The notes under the pieces: generated by a model
The model's input: the letters and a program-made list of their open reading frames with translations, nothing else
Database searches by the model: none
What the model was told of the DNA's origin: nothing
DNA from: SZUA-265 sp965651905
GTDB taxonomy: Bacteria > Myxococcota_A > Polyangia > Polyangiales > Polyangiaceae
DNA length: 64,000 bases
Assembly (NCBI GenBank): GCA_965651905.1
Contig: CBFGUG010000017.1
Span: 52,370-116,369, forward strand
Direction of reading: 5' to 3'
Shown here: positions 35,141-44,500 of the stretch, piece after piece
Layout of the letters: the number at the start of each line of letters is the position of its first letter
Position numbering within the stretch: position 1 is the stretch's first letter
Made by a program: the position numbers and the translations under genes

Positions 35141-36736
35141 ATGAAGCATTTGAAGAAGTTTGCATTCGTTCCCCTGCTGCTCAGCGTGGCTTGCGGTGGC
35201 CCTTCTGACAAAGGACCGGCTAGTGCCGCCGATGCACCCGCGAAAGGTCCCGGCGGCAAGTACAAGGTTGCCGAAGAGGCCAAGAAGGAACACAGCGCGG
35301 CGCTCGACAATTTCATCGCGAACGACAAGTCGTTCGACTGGAATGAGAGCAAGTGTCGTTCGATCGCCAAGCAATTCATCGCCGCGTCAGAGACGCAGGA
35401 GTCGGCGACTGGAAAGCCTCTGCCCACCGCGCTCTACAACGCGGGCGTGACGTACATGCGTTGCGGCTTGGAAGCGGAAGCGCTCGAGCAGTACCAGGCT
35501 GCCAGCCAAGCGGATCCGACGTTCAGCCGTGGCAAGGCGCAAATGGCCTTGTTCGACTACAAGCAAACGGGTGATCTCGACGGCACCGTGTCGAATCTAT
35601 GGGGCATCATCAAGGACGCGCGCTTCCAAAACGTGGAGGCATTGGTCAGCATTGCTGCGCTCCAAATGGAACGAGGCAACGATCAGGCGAACGACGATGG
35701 CGCTAACGACATGGAGCGCGCGAAGAAGAACATTCAGCGCGCGTTGGCTATCGACGATAACTACATGCCTGCGTTCAACCAGCTTGCCATCTACTACATG
35801 GAGCTCGCGAAGCAGAAAGCCGGTCGCAAGACAGGTCGCTCGCGCGGTCTCGTCGTGGCGGGTGCCAAGAAGAAGGCGGTCAGCCAGCAGCAGCTGGAGC
35901 TCGCGGCACTCGTCGCCTCCCAAGCGATGCAGAAGAACGCCAATTACGCGCCCATCTACAACACCGCAGGTCTGATCCAGGTGCAGATGGACAACTTCAA
36001 TGGCGCGGTGAAGAGCTTCGCGAAAGCACGTGGCCTAGATCCGAAGTTCTACGAGGCTCACATGAACTATGCGGCCGTGAACCTGTCTTTCCGCGGGTTC
36101 AAGGAGGCTGAGTCGGCGTATCGTGAGGCGCTCAAGCTGGCACCGCAGGATTACGAGGCTCAGCTCGGGCTAGCGCTGGCACTACGTGGGCAGATCGACG
36201 ACGCCAACTTCGACAAGCAGGTGGCCGAAACCGCCAAGCATCTCGAGGAGTGCAAGAAGATCGATCCCTCTCGTCCTGAGGCGTATTACAACGAGGCGAT
36301 CCTGACGCAGGAGTTCCGTGCGAAGGCGTCTGGAGATCCCAAGAAGTCGATCCCGACCCTGCGTGAAGCCATCGAGAAGTACGAGGCGTTCATCTCGAAG
36401 GCTGGCGGTGACGAGCGTTTCGCCGAAGCGGTCAACCGCAGCCAGGATCGCGTCCAGGACATCAAGGACACCATCACCTTCATCGAGGAAGGCGAGAAGG
36501 CTCGCATCGAGCAAGAACGCATGGACCAGCAGATGAAGGAAGAGGAAGAGGCGCGGAAAAAAGAAGAGGAGCGCCTGAAGAAGGAAGAAGCGGAGAAGGC
36601 CAAGGCTGAAGCCGAAGCCGCCGCTAAGGAGAAAGAAGACAAGGCGAAAGCTGACGCCAAGGCCAAGGAAACGCCTGCGGACGCCAAGGCGGCGCCAGCC
36701 GACAAGAAGGCGGCTGAGCCGGCCAAGAAGAAGTAG
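35141..36736 (+). CDS. GltE/NfsE (AglT)-like TPR lipoprotein with charged tail
   Basis: A 531-residue protein with a lipoprotein signal (MKHLKKFAFVPLLLSVAC, acylated Cys at residue 18). Residues about 100-440 form TPR repeats (ALYNAGVTYMRCGLEAEALEQYQAA, MPAFNQLAIYYMELAKQ, YAPIYNTAGLIQVQMDNFNGAV, FYEAHMNYAAVNLSFRGFKEA). The last 90 residues are a Glu/Lys/Ala-rich helix that resembles the TolA stalk. AglT/GltE is the outer-membrane TPR lipoprotein of the Myxococcus gliding machine. ATG 35141 is preferred because it starts the lipoprotein signal and has GAAGGA upstream; a GTG at 35072 would overlap the GltD-like stop. A strong terminator lies 60 bases after the stop. Confidence 0.77.
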   Translation: MKHLKKFAFVPLLLSVACGGPSDKGPASAADAPAKGPGGKYKVAEEAKKEHSAALDNFIANDKSFDWNESKCRSIAKQFIAASETQESATGKPLPTALYNAGVTYMRCGLEAEALEQYQAASQADPTFSRGKAQMALFDYKQTGDLDGTVSNLWGIIKDARFQNVEALVSIAALQMERGNDQANDDGANDMERAKKNIQRALAIDDNYMPAFNQLAIYYMELAKQKAGRKTGRSRGLVVAGAKKKAVSQQQLELAALVASQAMQKNANYAPIYNTAGLIQVQMDNFNGAVKSFAKARGLDPKFYEAHMNYAAVNLSFRGFKEAESAYREALKLAPQDYEAQLGLALALRGQIDDANFDKQVAETAKHLEECKKIDPSRPEAYYNEAILTQEFRAKASGDPKKSIPTLREAIEKYEAFISKAGGDERFAEAVNRSQDRVQDIKDTITFIEEGEKARIEQERMDQQMKEEEEARKKEEERLKKEEAEKAKAEAEAAAKEKEDKAKADAKAKETPADAKAAPADKKAAEPAKKK

Positions 36737-36796
36737 CCCAAGCCAGCGTTGGGCGGTGGGGCGCTCTTGGTACCCGCAGCAAGAGTCCGCATAGAG

Positions 36797-36829
36797 AAAG
36801 TCCACTGCTGTACCTGCAGTGGACTTTTT
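36797..36829 (+). terminator. Rho-independent terminator after the GltE-like gene
   Basis: A perfect 12-bp stem (36797-36808 with 36816-36827, loop TGTACCT) running into TTTTTC. It closes the C-D-E-like unit 60 bases past its last stop. Confidence 0.9.
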
Positions 36830-37164
36830 CGATTTCGAGGATTCGGCGCTTCACGCTGGTACGCAAAGTTGGCCGTTAGCAAATTTGTGGAACCCTCGCG
36901 GCAGTGGGGTGTCCCACACAGCCATCGACAACGCCCCACAACTCACTTTGGATCAAGCAATGCGATTGACGCGCCAGAGCAGCGGGGACTACAGTCCGAG
37001 CGAAATTCGGACGCGGTAGTCACCACTGCGCACACCTGGAGGCACAGCTCCTCCGGGGCGCCAGTCCGCTACGGGGATGATCCTCGAACAAACACCCAAA
37101 AAGCAGTGACTTCGGACCGCAACCGCGGTGGGAATCGACTCGAGAAAGTAATCAGGAGAGCAAC
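36830..37164. other. Upstream region of the 82-residue protein gene
   Basis: About 335 bases between the terminator of the GltE-like gene and the next start codon. It contains one promoter-like sequence at 36966-36995. No protein-like frame was recognised. Confidence 0.5.
36966..36995 (+). promoter_or_regulatory. Candidate promoter for the 82-residue protein gene
   Basis: TTGACG (36966-36971), an 18-base spacer, and TACAGT (36990-36995). The spacer length equals that of the candidate promoter at 29116. The leader before the ATG at 37165 would be about 160 bases. Confidence 0.45.
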
Positions 37165-37413
37165 ATGCGTCGAAACTTCAAGGTTCTGTTTGCCCTAGTG
37201 GCTGTCTCTTTGGTGATGGTAGCTCCTGGCGCCATGGCTCAGGACGAGGGTGACGGGTACGGGTACGAGTTCGAAGACGATCCGCTCAACGCAGGCGGGT
37301 TCGGGCCGAACGACGCTACCATTCGCGTTCGCCCCAAGGCTGCACGCACGACCCTGATTCGCCCACGAACCACGTTCGTTCCCGAGATGTTGAAGTCGGT
37401 CGAGAACCTCTGA
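37165..37413 (+). CDS. Small secreted protein in the GltF/NfsF position
   Basis: An 82-residue protein with a clear signal peptide (MRRNFKVLFALVAVSLVMVA, cut near AMAQD at residue 26), leaving about 56 residues. The mature part starts acidic (DEGDGYGYEFEDDP) and ends with a basic, Arg/Thr-rich segment (ATIRVRPKAARTTLIRPRT) and MLKSVENL. AGGAG lies eight bases before the ATG, with its own candidate promoter 170 bases upstream. It sits between the GltE-like and GltG-like genes, where Myxococcus has gltF or nfsF. I do not know those sequences well enough to claim homology, so the link is by position only. A bound periplasmic adaptor is a plausible role. Confidence 0.7.
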   Translation: MRRNFKVLFALVAVSLVMVAPGAMAQDEGDGYGYEFEDDPLNAGGFGPNDATIRVRPKAARTTLIRPRTTFVPEMLKSVENL

Positions 37414-37419
37414 GGTCCT

Positions 37420-37453
37420 CAGCCGTCAGCCCAATTCAGCCGTCAGCCCAATT
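37420..37453. repeat. Tandem 17-base direct repeat
   Basis: Two perfect adjacent copies of a 17-base unit (CAGCCGTCAGCCCAATT) at 37420-37436 and 37437-37453, in the 210-base gap just after the 82-residue protein's stop and before the GltG-like gene. Confidence 0.9.
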
Positions 37454-37624
37454 CCGAGGCCTAGCCATCTATCCCCGTGGTCGAGGTAGCTGAAAACCCG
37501 CGTCCCTCGCACCAGCCCTCGCGAATCCCAGTTCACGTTCACGCAATCAGAGCAGAAGCATCATAGAGCGCCGGGCGCCGACAGAACTCTCGTCCACGTG
37601 ACTCTCCCTACAGGAAAATCGAAC

Positions 37625-39682
37625 ATGTCAATCGCCGTATTAACCTTCGCAGTCTACCAAGGTGAGCAGTTGGTTGCTCGCGAAGCAATCTCCGAGAACA
37701 TCGTCAAGATCGGTGCGGATCCGAACAGCCACCTGTGCATCAACGACCCGTCCGCGGCGAAAATGCACGCCGTCATCGAGGTGACGAGTGCTGATGAAGT
37801 CACCCTGATCGATTTGGGTAACGACCCAGGCACAGCGGTCAACGGCGCCATCGTGAACAAGGCGCGGCTCAACGTCGGCGACCAAATCCAGATTGGCATG
37901 ACGATCGCGGTACTGGAGAGCGTGGCGCCGAACGCGGCGGCTGTCGCTGCTCCCGCACAGCCCGCGTTCGCTGCAGGCGCGCAACATCCTTCGGCGCCGC
38001 CAGGCGTCGGCGCCCCGCAATACCAGTCGACGACGCCTGGCATGGCGGCCGCCAATCCGTTTGCTGCGGGTGGTGACAACCCGTTTGGCGCGGCCAATCC
38101 CGCGGCGGGCAATCCGTTTGCTGCGCAGTCGGCGGCGCCTGCCGCCCCAGTTGCAGCGGCTGCAGCGGTTCCCCATGACGCGCCCGAGGGAACCTACACC
38201 TACAGTCTCGTAAAGTCGGGCCCGGACGTTTCACCCGATGAGGTGGAGCTGCCGCATGTGGCATCCGTCGAGGTGATGGTTCTGTGGGGCGAAAATGTCT
38301 TACACGTCAACCACCTCACACCACCGCGGAACTACTACGTGGGTGAAGAGCAGGGAAAGCAGTTCTCTGTCGACTTCTTCATTCCCTCCGAGAAGCTCGG
38401 AACCACGCGCATGCCAGTCGTGATCGGCGACGCCTCGAGTGCTGCGGTGGTCATCCCTCAGGGTTCTGTGGGAACCGTCGAGATTACGGGTCAGCCGGTC
38501 ATGTCGCTAGACGAGGCGCGAGCACAGTCGCAACCCTGCGCGGAGCTTGCTGGGGCGCACCAGCTTCCGCTTCCCGTGGGCGCCAAGGCCCGAGTGCAGG
38601 TTCACGACCTGGTATTCCAGGTTCAGGCAGTGAACGCGGGCAAGCCGATTCCCCACGGTCTGGCGAGCGGCTTCGACTGGAACGTGGCGATGTACTTCGG
38701 TCTGTCGTTCCTTTCGGTCGGCAGCTTGATGCTCGCCATGGCGTTCTTCGTCCCGCCCATGGGCTTGACGGACGGTGAAGGCATCGACCAGGACCAACTG
38801 ATCCTGATTCAGCAGTACCTCGATGCCAGCGCCGAGCGCGAGCAAGAGGAAGAAGAGACCGATCAGGTCCCGGAAGAGGACGCCGACAACAAGGAAGGCG
38901 GCACTGGTACCCGAGCCAAGGGCGAAGAAGGCTCGATGGGTAAGGAAACGAGCAAGGACACGAACAAGCGCTACGCGGTTCAAGGTCCGAAGGACAATCC
39001 CGATCCCCACATCGCACGTCAGGCCGCTTTGCGTGAGGCGGTCGAGTTCGGCATGATCGGTCTGCTCAACACTGGTGCAGCGGGCGATCCCAACGCGCCG
39101 ACGGCACCCTGGGGCCGCGAAACGTCACTCGGTATGGATGACGTCAGCGCCATGGGTAACATGTGGGGCGACGAGATCGGCGACGCGTACGGAGCAGGCG
39201 GGTTGGGTCTGTCGGGCATCGGCGAAGGCGGCGGTGGCCGCGGTGAGGGTATCGGCCTCGGCTCGATCGGTACGCTCGGTCACGGCGCAGGCACGGGTAC
39301 TGGGCAGGGTTTCGGCTCTGGTCACGGCCGACTGGGTGGGTCCCACAAGACCAAGGCTCCTCGGGTTCGAATGGGCGCGACCACCGTCAGCGGTCGGCTC
39401 CCCAAGGAAGTCATCCAGCGTATCGTTCGCCAGAACTTCGGTCGATTCCGCTTGTGCTACGAGAAGGGCCTCGGGGCGAACCCGAACCTCGAAGGGCGAG
39501 TCTCAGTTCGATTCGTGATCAACCGTGATGGCTCGGTTTCGAACGTCAGCAATGGTGGTTCGAGCATCCCGGACTCGGGCGTGGTCAACTGCACGGTTCG
39601 CGCGTTCTACGGGCTCAGCTTCCCGAAGCCCGAAGGCGGCATCGTGACCGTCGTCTACCCGATTATGTTCTCCCCTGGCTGA
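37625..39682 (+). CDS. GltG/NfsG-like protein: FHA domain, membrane helix, AgmX/PglI tail
   Basis: A 685-residue inner-membrane protein. Residues about 12-95 form an FHA-like domain (VKIGADPNSHLCINDP, MHAVIEV, LIDLGNDPGTAVNG). An Ala/Pro-rich linker follows to about 185, then a beta-rich cytoplasmic region. One membrane helix lies at about 354-377 (YFGLSFLSVGSLMLAMAFFV). The periplasmic part has an acidic stretch, a Gly-rich stretch (about 530-575), and a C-terminal domain from about 591 (LPKEVIQRIVRQNFGRFRLC, then GRVSVRFVINRDGSVSNVS) that is the TonB-like AgmX/PglI tail. GltG and NfsG have this architecture and link the motor to the periplasmic parts. The FHA domain lacks the usual phosphothreonine-contacting Arg and Ser. 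ATG 37625 is chosen over GTG 37598. Confidence 0.8.
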   Translation: MSIAVLTFAVYQGEQLVAREAISENIVKIGADPNSHLCINDPSAAKMHAVIEVTSADEVTLIDLGNDPGTAVNGAIVNKARLNVGDQIQIGMTIAVLESVAPNAAAVAAPAQPAFAAGAQHPSAPPGVGAPQYQSTTPGMAAANPFAAGGDNPFGAANPAAGNPFAAQSAAPAAPVAAAAAVPHDAPEGTYTYSLVKSGPDVSPDEVELPHVASVEVMVLWGENVLHVNHLTPPRNYYVGEEQGKQFSVDFFIPSEKLGTTRMPVVIGDASSAAVVIPQGSVGTVEITGQPVMSLDEARAQSQPCAELAGAHQLPLPVGAKARVQVHDLVFQVQAVNAGKPIPHGLASGFDWNVAMYFGLSFLSVGSLMLAMAFFVPPMGLTDGEGIDQDQLILIQQYLDASAEREQEEEETDQVPEEDADNKEGGTGTRAKGEEGSMGKETSKDTNKRYAVQGPKDNPDPHIARQAALREAVEFGMIGLLNTGAAGDPNAPTAPWGRETSLGMDDVSAMGNMWGDEIGDAYGAGGLGLSGIGEGGGGRGEGIGLGSIGTLGHGAGTGTGQGFGSGHGRLGGSHKTKAPRVRMGATTVSGRLPKEVIQRIVRQNFGRFRLCYEKGLGANPNLEGRVSVRFVINRDGSVSNVSNGGSSIPDSGVVNCTVRAFYGLSFPKPEGGIVTVVYPIMFSPG

Positions 39683-39708
39683 TCGTCGGGTTTGGAGTCC
39701 GAACAGAG

Positions 39709-39742
39709 GCGCTTCCACTTTGCGGTGGAGGCGCTTCTCTCG
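39709..39742 (+). terminator. Rho-independent terminator after the GltG-like gene
   Basis: A 10-bp stem (39709-39718 with 39725-39734, one G-T pair, 6-base loop) followed by TTCTCTCGTTT, 27 bases after the stop. Confidence 0.75.
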
Positions 39743-40022
39743 TTTGTGATTCGGGACGTCGCCGCTTCCTGGCGCCGTGTTTCGAGTTTGCGAGGCTGCT
39801 CGCGTGCGCGCAGCAGGCGGACAGGACCGTGGTGCTTCGAGGATTGTTGAAAAAGTTCGGTGGGCGAGGTGATTGACGCTGGTTCGCGACTCGATCCGGA
39901 CCCCAACGCTATACGCGCTTGAACTGGAATTTGAAAAAGTAGTACGAGTGCGTTGAGCCGTGGCCGGGGCGCTGCAATTGCGGCGCGGCCGTGCGGCAAA
40001 GAGAGAATGAGGTAGCTGTTAC
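39743..40022. other. Intergenic region before the TPR lipoprotein gene
   Basis: About 280 bases between the GltG-like terminator and the TPR lipoprotein ATG. A weak promoter-like pair (TTGAAC at 39919, TACGAG at 39943, 18-base spacer) lies 75 bases before the start. No coding frame was recognised. Confidence 0.4.
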
Positions 40023-40949
40023 ATGATCTGGCACAACTTGACCAAAGCGGTCGTCACGAGCGCACTAGTACTCGGCGTGGCAACTACGGGATGCAGCCGC
40101 GATCACATCGAGGCGATCAACCTGGCGAACCAGGCAGACAAAGCGGTCGCGGTGAACGTGAGCGGCGCAATCAAGAAGTACGAGGAGGCGATCCGTCTCG
40201 ATCCTACGAATCACCGAATCCTCTGGAAGTTGAGCCAGGCCTACCAGAAGCAGGAAGAGTGGGGGAAGATGGAATCGATCCTGTCGCAAGCCGCGGCGCA
40301 GGCGCCAAACTTCGCCGACTACTACTACTACCGTGGTTACGCGCTCATGCAGATTGCGATGGGCGGCAACCAAGACGCCTACAACGAGGCGAAGAAGCCG
40401 CTTCAGAAGTGCATCGAGACCGATCCGAATTTCGCAGAGTGCTACCACTGGCTCGGAACCGCGCTGATGTGGACGGGTGACGACCAGGGGGCTCTCGAGA
40501 ACTACGCCAAAGCGATCGAGCACAACCCCGGTGAGTTCGGTTACTTCTATCCGCCACTAGGTGAGCTACTGGTCAACCTGCGCTTCTATGACGAGGCGGA
40601 GAAGGTCTTGAAGGAGGGCGAGCGCGTTCTACCCAAGGTCCAGAAGAACAAGAACTCGCTGTACGCAATCTACACGCTGCTCTCGAACGTGTATCAGGCC
40701 AAGGGCGACGACTCTGCGCGAGTTGCAGTACTCGAAAACGCCAACGCCGTCGGCGGTGACACTCACCCGGAGATCGCCTTCAACTTGGGAAGCACGTACG
40801 CGGTGATGAAGCCACCAAAGAAGGATCAGGCGATTCGCTTGCTCAAGTCCTTCAACAAGCGCGCGTGCGCGGGCAAGAAGGGCGCGACGACCTACAAGGA
40901 TCAGTGCGAGACCAGCCAGGCGCTGGTGCAAAAGCTCGGCGGCGGCTGA
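40023..40949 (+). CDS. TPR lipoprotein associated with the Glt/Nfs-like genes
   Basis: A 308-residue protein with a lipoprotein-type signal peptide (hydrophobic core, GVATTGC, Cys at about residue 24). The mature part is a chain of about six TPR repeats (AIKKYEEAIRLDPTNHRILWKLSQAYQKQEEWGK, KKPLQKCIETDPNFAECYHWLGTAL, GALENYAKAIEHNP, YAIYTLLSNVYQAKGD) and four late cysteines. It is distinct from the GltE-like protein, being shorter and lacking the charged tail. It stands between terminators of its own (39709 and 40977), so it is a single-gene unit within the cluster. A periplasmic scaffold role is inferred. Confidence 0.78.
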   Translation: MIWHNLTKAVVTSALVLGVATTGCSRDHIEAINLANQADKAVAVNVSGAIKKYEEAIRLDPTNHRILWKLSQAYQKQEEWGKMESILSQAAAQAPNFADYYYYRGYALMQIAMGGNQDAYNEAKKPLQKCIETDPNFAECYHWLGTALMWTGDDQGALENYAKAIEHNPGEFGYFYPPLGELLVNLRFYDEAEKVLKEGERVLPKVQKNKNSLYAIYTLLSNVYQAKGDDSARVAVLENANAVGGDTHPEIAFNLGSTYAVMKPPKKDQAIRLLKSFNKRACAGKKGATTYKDQCETSQALVQKLGGG

Positions 40950-40976
40950 GTTCATCACGCGCGGCAGCTGACGTGG

Positions 40977-41005
40977 AAAGGCGGGCTTCGGCGCCGCCTT
41001 TCTGC
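40977..41005 (+). terminator. Rho-independent terminator after the TPR lipoprotein gene
   Basis: AAAGGCGG (40977-40984) pairs with CCGCCTTT (40994-41001), with a 9-base loop containing TTCG, and the right arm runs into TTTCTG. It lies 28 bases past the stop. Confidence 0.85.
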
Positions 41006-41306
41006 ATTTCTGTACCTAGTTGAAATCGCTTGCGGTTTCAGGTCTCTTTCGGTTGTTGCCAGTCAGTGTGTCGAAGTGCCGAATCATGGCAGCTTGGCGT
41101 CGTCGACGGCTCGCTGGCACCAGTCTGCCAGTGTCGGTCGTGTTGTGACTGTAGGCAGGGGGCGGCTGCGCTCCGTCTTGTCCTACTGCATGGTCAGCGA
41201 CGCACGTTCTCTTACATCATCAGCAGGGTGTAGCGGCCACGGACGCGCGGACATGAGGCCAGAAAAAACGCTGCCGATTCGCTCATCTGGCTATCCACTT
41301 TGGGTC

Positions 41307-41325
41307 GACATGCCTGTAGCATGTC
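41307..41325. promoter_or_regulatory. Palindrome, possible operator
   Basis: A perfect 7-bp inverted repeat (GACATGC, 5-base spacer CTGTA, GCATGTC) lies about 235 bases before the giant TPR gene start. The shape fits a dimeric regulator site, but no regulator is identified and chance occurrence is possible. Confidence 0.3.
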
Positions 41326-41557
41326 CGCTCCGAGATCACTTGCGGTCGAGGAAACGCCAGCCCCAATCAGTCCGTCGTGCTCACACTTCGTGGACACGAG
41401 GACGCCCGGCGAGGATTGACTAAGTTTTCGAACAAAGCCAGCGTTTCGGCGGAAGTACGCCCCCGGCACGCACGATGGGGTCTCTCCCTTCGCGCGCGGC
41501 CTTTGGTGGGGTTGCCCGAGATTTCACGACGCTGACGCAAAACCAGAGAGCATTACT

Positions 41558-44500
41558 GTGGGTGAAGAAACAACGGTAGAATCGGCTGACATCCAGGAAC
41601 TGCGGGACGCGGTGAATGCCGCGGAGTCAGGCCGCCCCAACGAGTACGTCAAGGCTCTGACGGCCCTCGCCGACGCATTGCCCCCGAGTCAGGAGAAGGT
41701 AGAAATCTATCTTCAAGCGGGCAACCTCTACACAGCGAAGTTCCGCAATCAGGCTGAGGCGATCAAGGCGTACGAGGCAGTTCTCGAGGTCGAGCCGACG
41801 CATCCCGAGGCGACGGCGTTCCTGCGCGATTCGTACGAGAAGCGACGCGATTGGGAGAAGCTGATCGCGCTGCAGAAGAGTGAGGCGGAGCAGCTCGACC
41901 CCGATGCCCGCCTGATCGTCTACAAAGAGATCGCTCAGCTGGCGAGCGATCGCATCAAGCGCCCGGAGATTTGCATCGAGCTTTGGTCGGTCGTGTTGGA
42001 GGCCGACCCCAACGATGCTGACGCGCTACGCGCGCTTTCTCAGTTGTACGAGCGGGACCGCAAGTATGAAGAACTCGCTGACGTGCTCGAGCGTTTGGTC
42101 GCGTTCGAGGACGACGTAGAAGAAAAACAAAAGATCCTGCAGAAGCTCGGGCAGGTTACGGGTGACCGGCTCAAGGATGACGCGCGCGCTGCCGAAGCGT
42201 ATCGTCAGCTGTTAATCTACTCCCCGGACGATCGTCGTTACCAGGAACAGCTCAAGAAGCGATACATCGCGCTGGGCAAGTGGGACGAACTGGAGCTGTT
42301 CTACGCTCAGACGGATCGCTGGGACGAGTTCATTCGGGTTCTAGAAAGCAACGAGTCGCGAGCGGCCGACGACGACGAACGCGTGCGCATGCTGCTCAAA
42401 GTCGCCGAGTTGTGGATGACGCAGAAGGGGAAGCCCGATCGTGCGGCGCGGGCGTACGAGAAGATCCTCGCCACCGTTCCCGACCACGCAGATGCGGCAG
42501 ATCGGTTGATCCCCATCTACGAAAGCCTCAACAATGCCAAGGGGCTGAGTGGCGCGATCGAAGTCAAGCTTCAACACGTTACCGATCCCGAAGAGCGACT
42601 CGGCCTACTCCGCCAGCTAGCGGAGTTGTACATGGGGCGAGCTAACGACAAGCAGAAGGCCTTCGAGTGCCTGCTGGCGGCGTTCGAGCTGCTGCCCGAC
42701 GATCCACAGTCTCAGGAAGAGGCCGAGTCGGCCGCCAAAGCCGTCGGCGGGTGGGCGGAGATGATCGCGGCCTATGAGAAGGCCATCGATTCGGGCATGG
42801 CGGAGCCCATCGGCTTGCGACTCCGCCTCGGACGCATCTTGGTGGAGGAGGTCGATCGGCTCGACGACGCGCTCGTCCAGTACCGTGCCGTGTGCGAGGC
42901 CGAACCCGAGAACGAGGTGGCGCTCGGGGCGCTCGAGCATCTCTACAAGCAGGCAGGGAGGGCCAAGGAGTTGCTCGCTGTTTACAAGCGGCGCTCAGAG
43001 CTTTCGGTGGATCCGCAGCAGCGTCGTCAGATTCTGTTCGAGATCGCGCGTTTGTACGTCGAGCAGTTGGACCAGGCCGAGCTCGCGGTGGCCACATACG
43101 AAGAGGTTCTCGCCGAAGACCCCGCTGACGAGGAGGCACTCAGCGCGCTGGACCTGCTCTACCAGAAGACGGAGCAGTGGGACGCATACGCCGAGATCTT
43201 GCTACGGCGAATCGAGTTGGCGGCAGCTGAAGAGACACTGCTCGATCTGAAGTTTCGACTGGCTCGTGCCCAAGAACAGCACCTGGACGACGCACCTTCC
43301 GCCCTCGAGAACTATCGAGAGATCCTGTTCATCAACCAAGAGCACAAGGGGGCGCGAGCTGCGCTCGAAGGATTGCTGAAGGGGCCGCTCAGTGCTGAGG
43401 CTGCCACGATTCTCGAAGCAATCTACGAGAACTCGAGTCAGTGGCCTGAGTTAATCAAAGTGCTCGAGATTCTGGCCAAGGGGGTCAAAGACGAAGAGCG
43501 CAAAGTAGAGGTGCTCTGCAAGATCGCCGTTACTGCGGCTGCCCAGTTGGGGGACAGCAAGGCGGCCTACGGGGCGCAGGCCCGCGCGGTCAAGCTCTCG
43601 CCCGGCAATCTCGGCCTCAGGGAGCAGTTGGAATCGTTCGCTGGCATGGCGGAGGCTTGGGATGAGCTGGAGCGCTTGTACGGCGAGGTCGCAGAGAGCG
43701 TCGCTGACCCAGACCTGGCACGCGCATACCTAGTGCGTGTTGCAGCTATACAGGGGCAGCGCGGCGAGATTGACGAAGCGGCTGCGTCGTTCGAGCGAAT
43801 GCTCGAACTGGATCCGAATGACGTCGAGGCGTTGCTCGCGATGGATACCTTGTTCCGAGGCGCGGAACGTTGGTCGGACCTCGTAGACGTTTATCGCAAG
43901 CGCATTGCGCTGACGCTCGACGAAACCGAAAAGGAAACGCTCTACGCCGAAATGGCGAGCATCCTGGAGCAGCGTTTGGGCCAGCCCCAGAAGGCGATCG
44001 CTGCGTATCAGGAAGTGCTCACCTTCGCTCCCGCCAGCACCGTGGCTCTAGGCGCGCTCGACAAGCTGTTTGCAGCCCAGGGGAGCTGGTCACACCTGGC
44101 GGAGAATCTCGAGTCTCGGCTGGCTCTGGCGGAGACAGAAGGCGAACAGGTCGAGCTGATGCTTCGACTCGCGAGGCTCCGCGAGGAGCATATGCAGGAC
44201 GCGTCTCTTTCCATCGAGACGTACCGCCAAGTGCTCGATCGTGACCCGATGAACCAAACGGCAATCTCCGCACTGGAGCGTTTGGCAGAAACCGAGGGCA
44301 ACGAGCTGTTGATTGCGGAGATCTTGGAGCCGCTGTACACGGCGCAGGGTAACGTTCAGAAGCTCATCGGCGTCTACGAAATTCAAGAACGTCGTGAGCA
44401 GGACGTTCAGCGCAAGGTGGAGCTGTTGCACCAAATCGCGAACTTGCAAGAAGACGCGATCATGGACGTATCCGCGGCGTTTGGAACGTACTGCCGTGCG

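Larger units (their letters stand above)
40950..41557. other. Upstream region of the giant TPR gene
   Basis: About 600 bases holding a terminator at 40977-41005 and a palindrome at 41307-41325. Open frames in the region are Arg/Ser-rich and unconvincing. It should contain the promoter of the 3339-residue protein gene. Confidence 0.45.
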
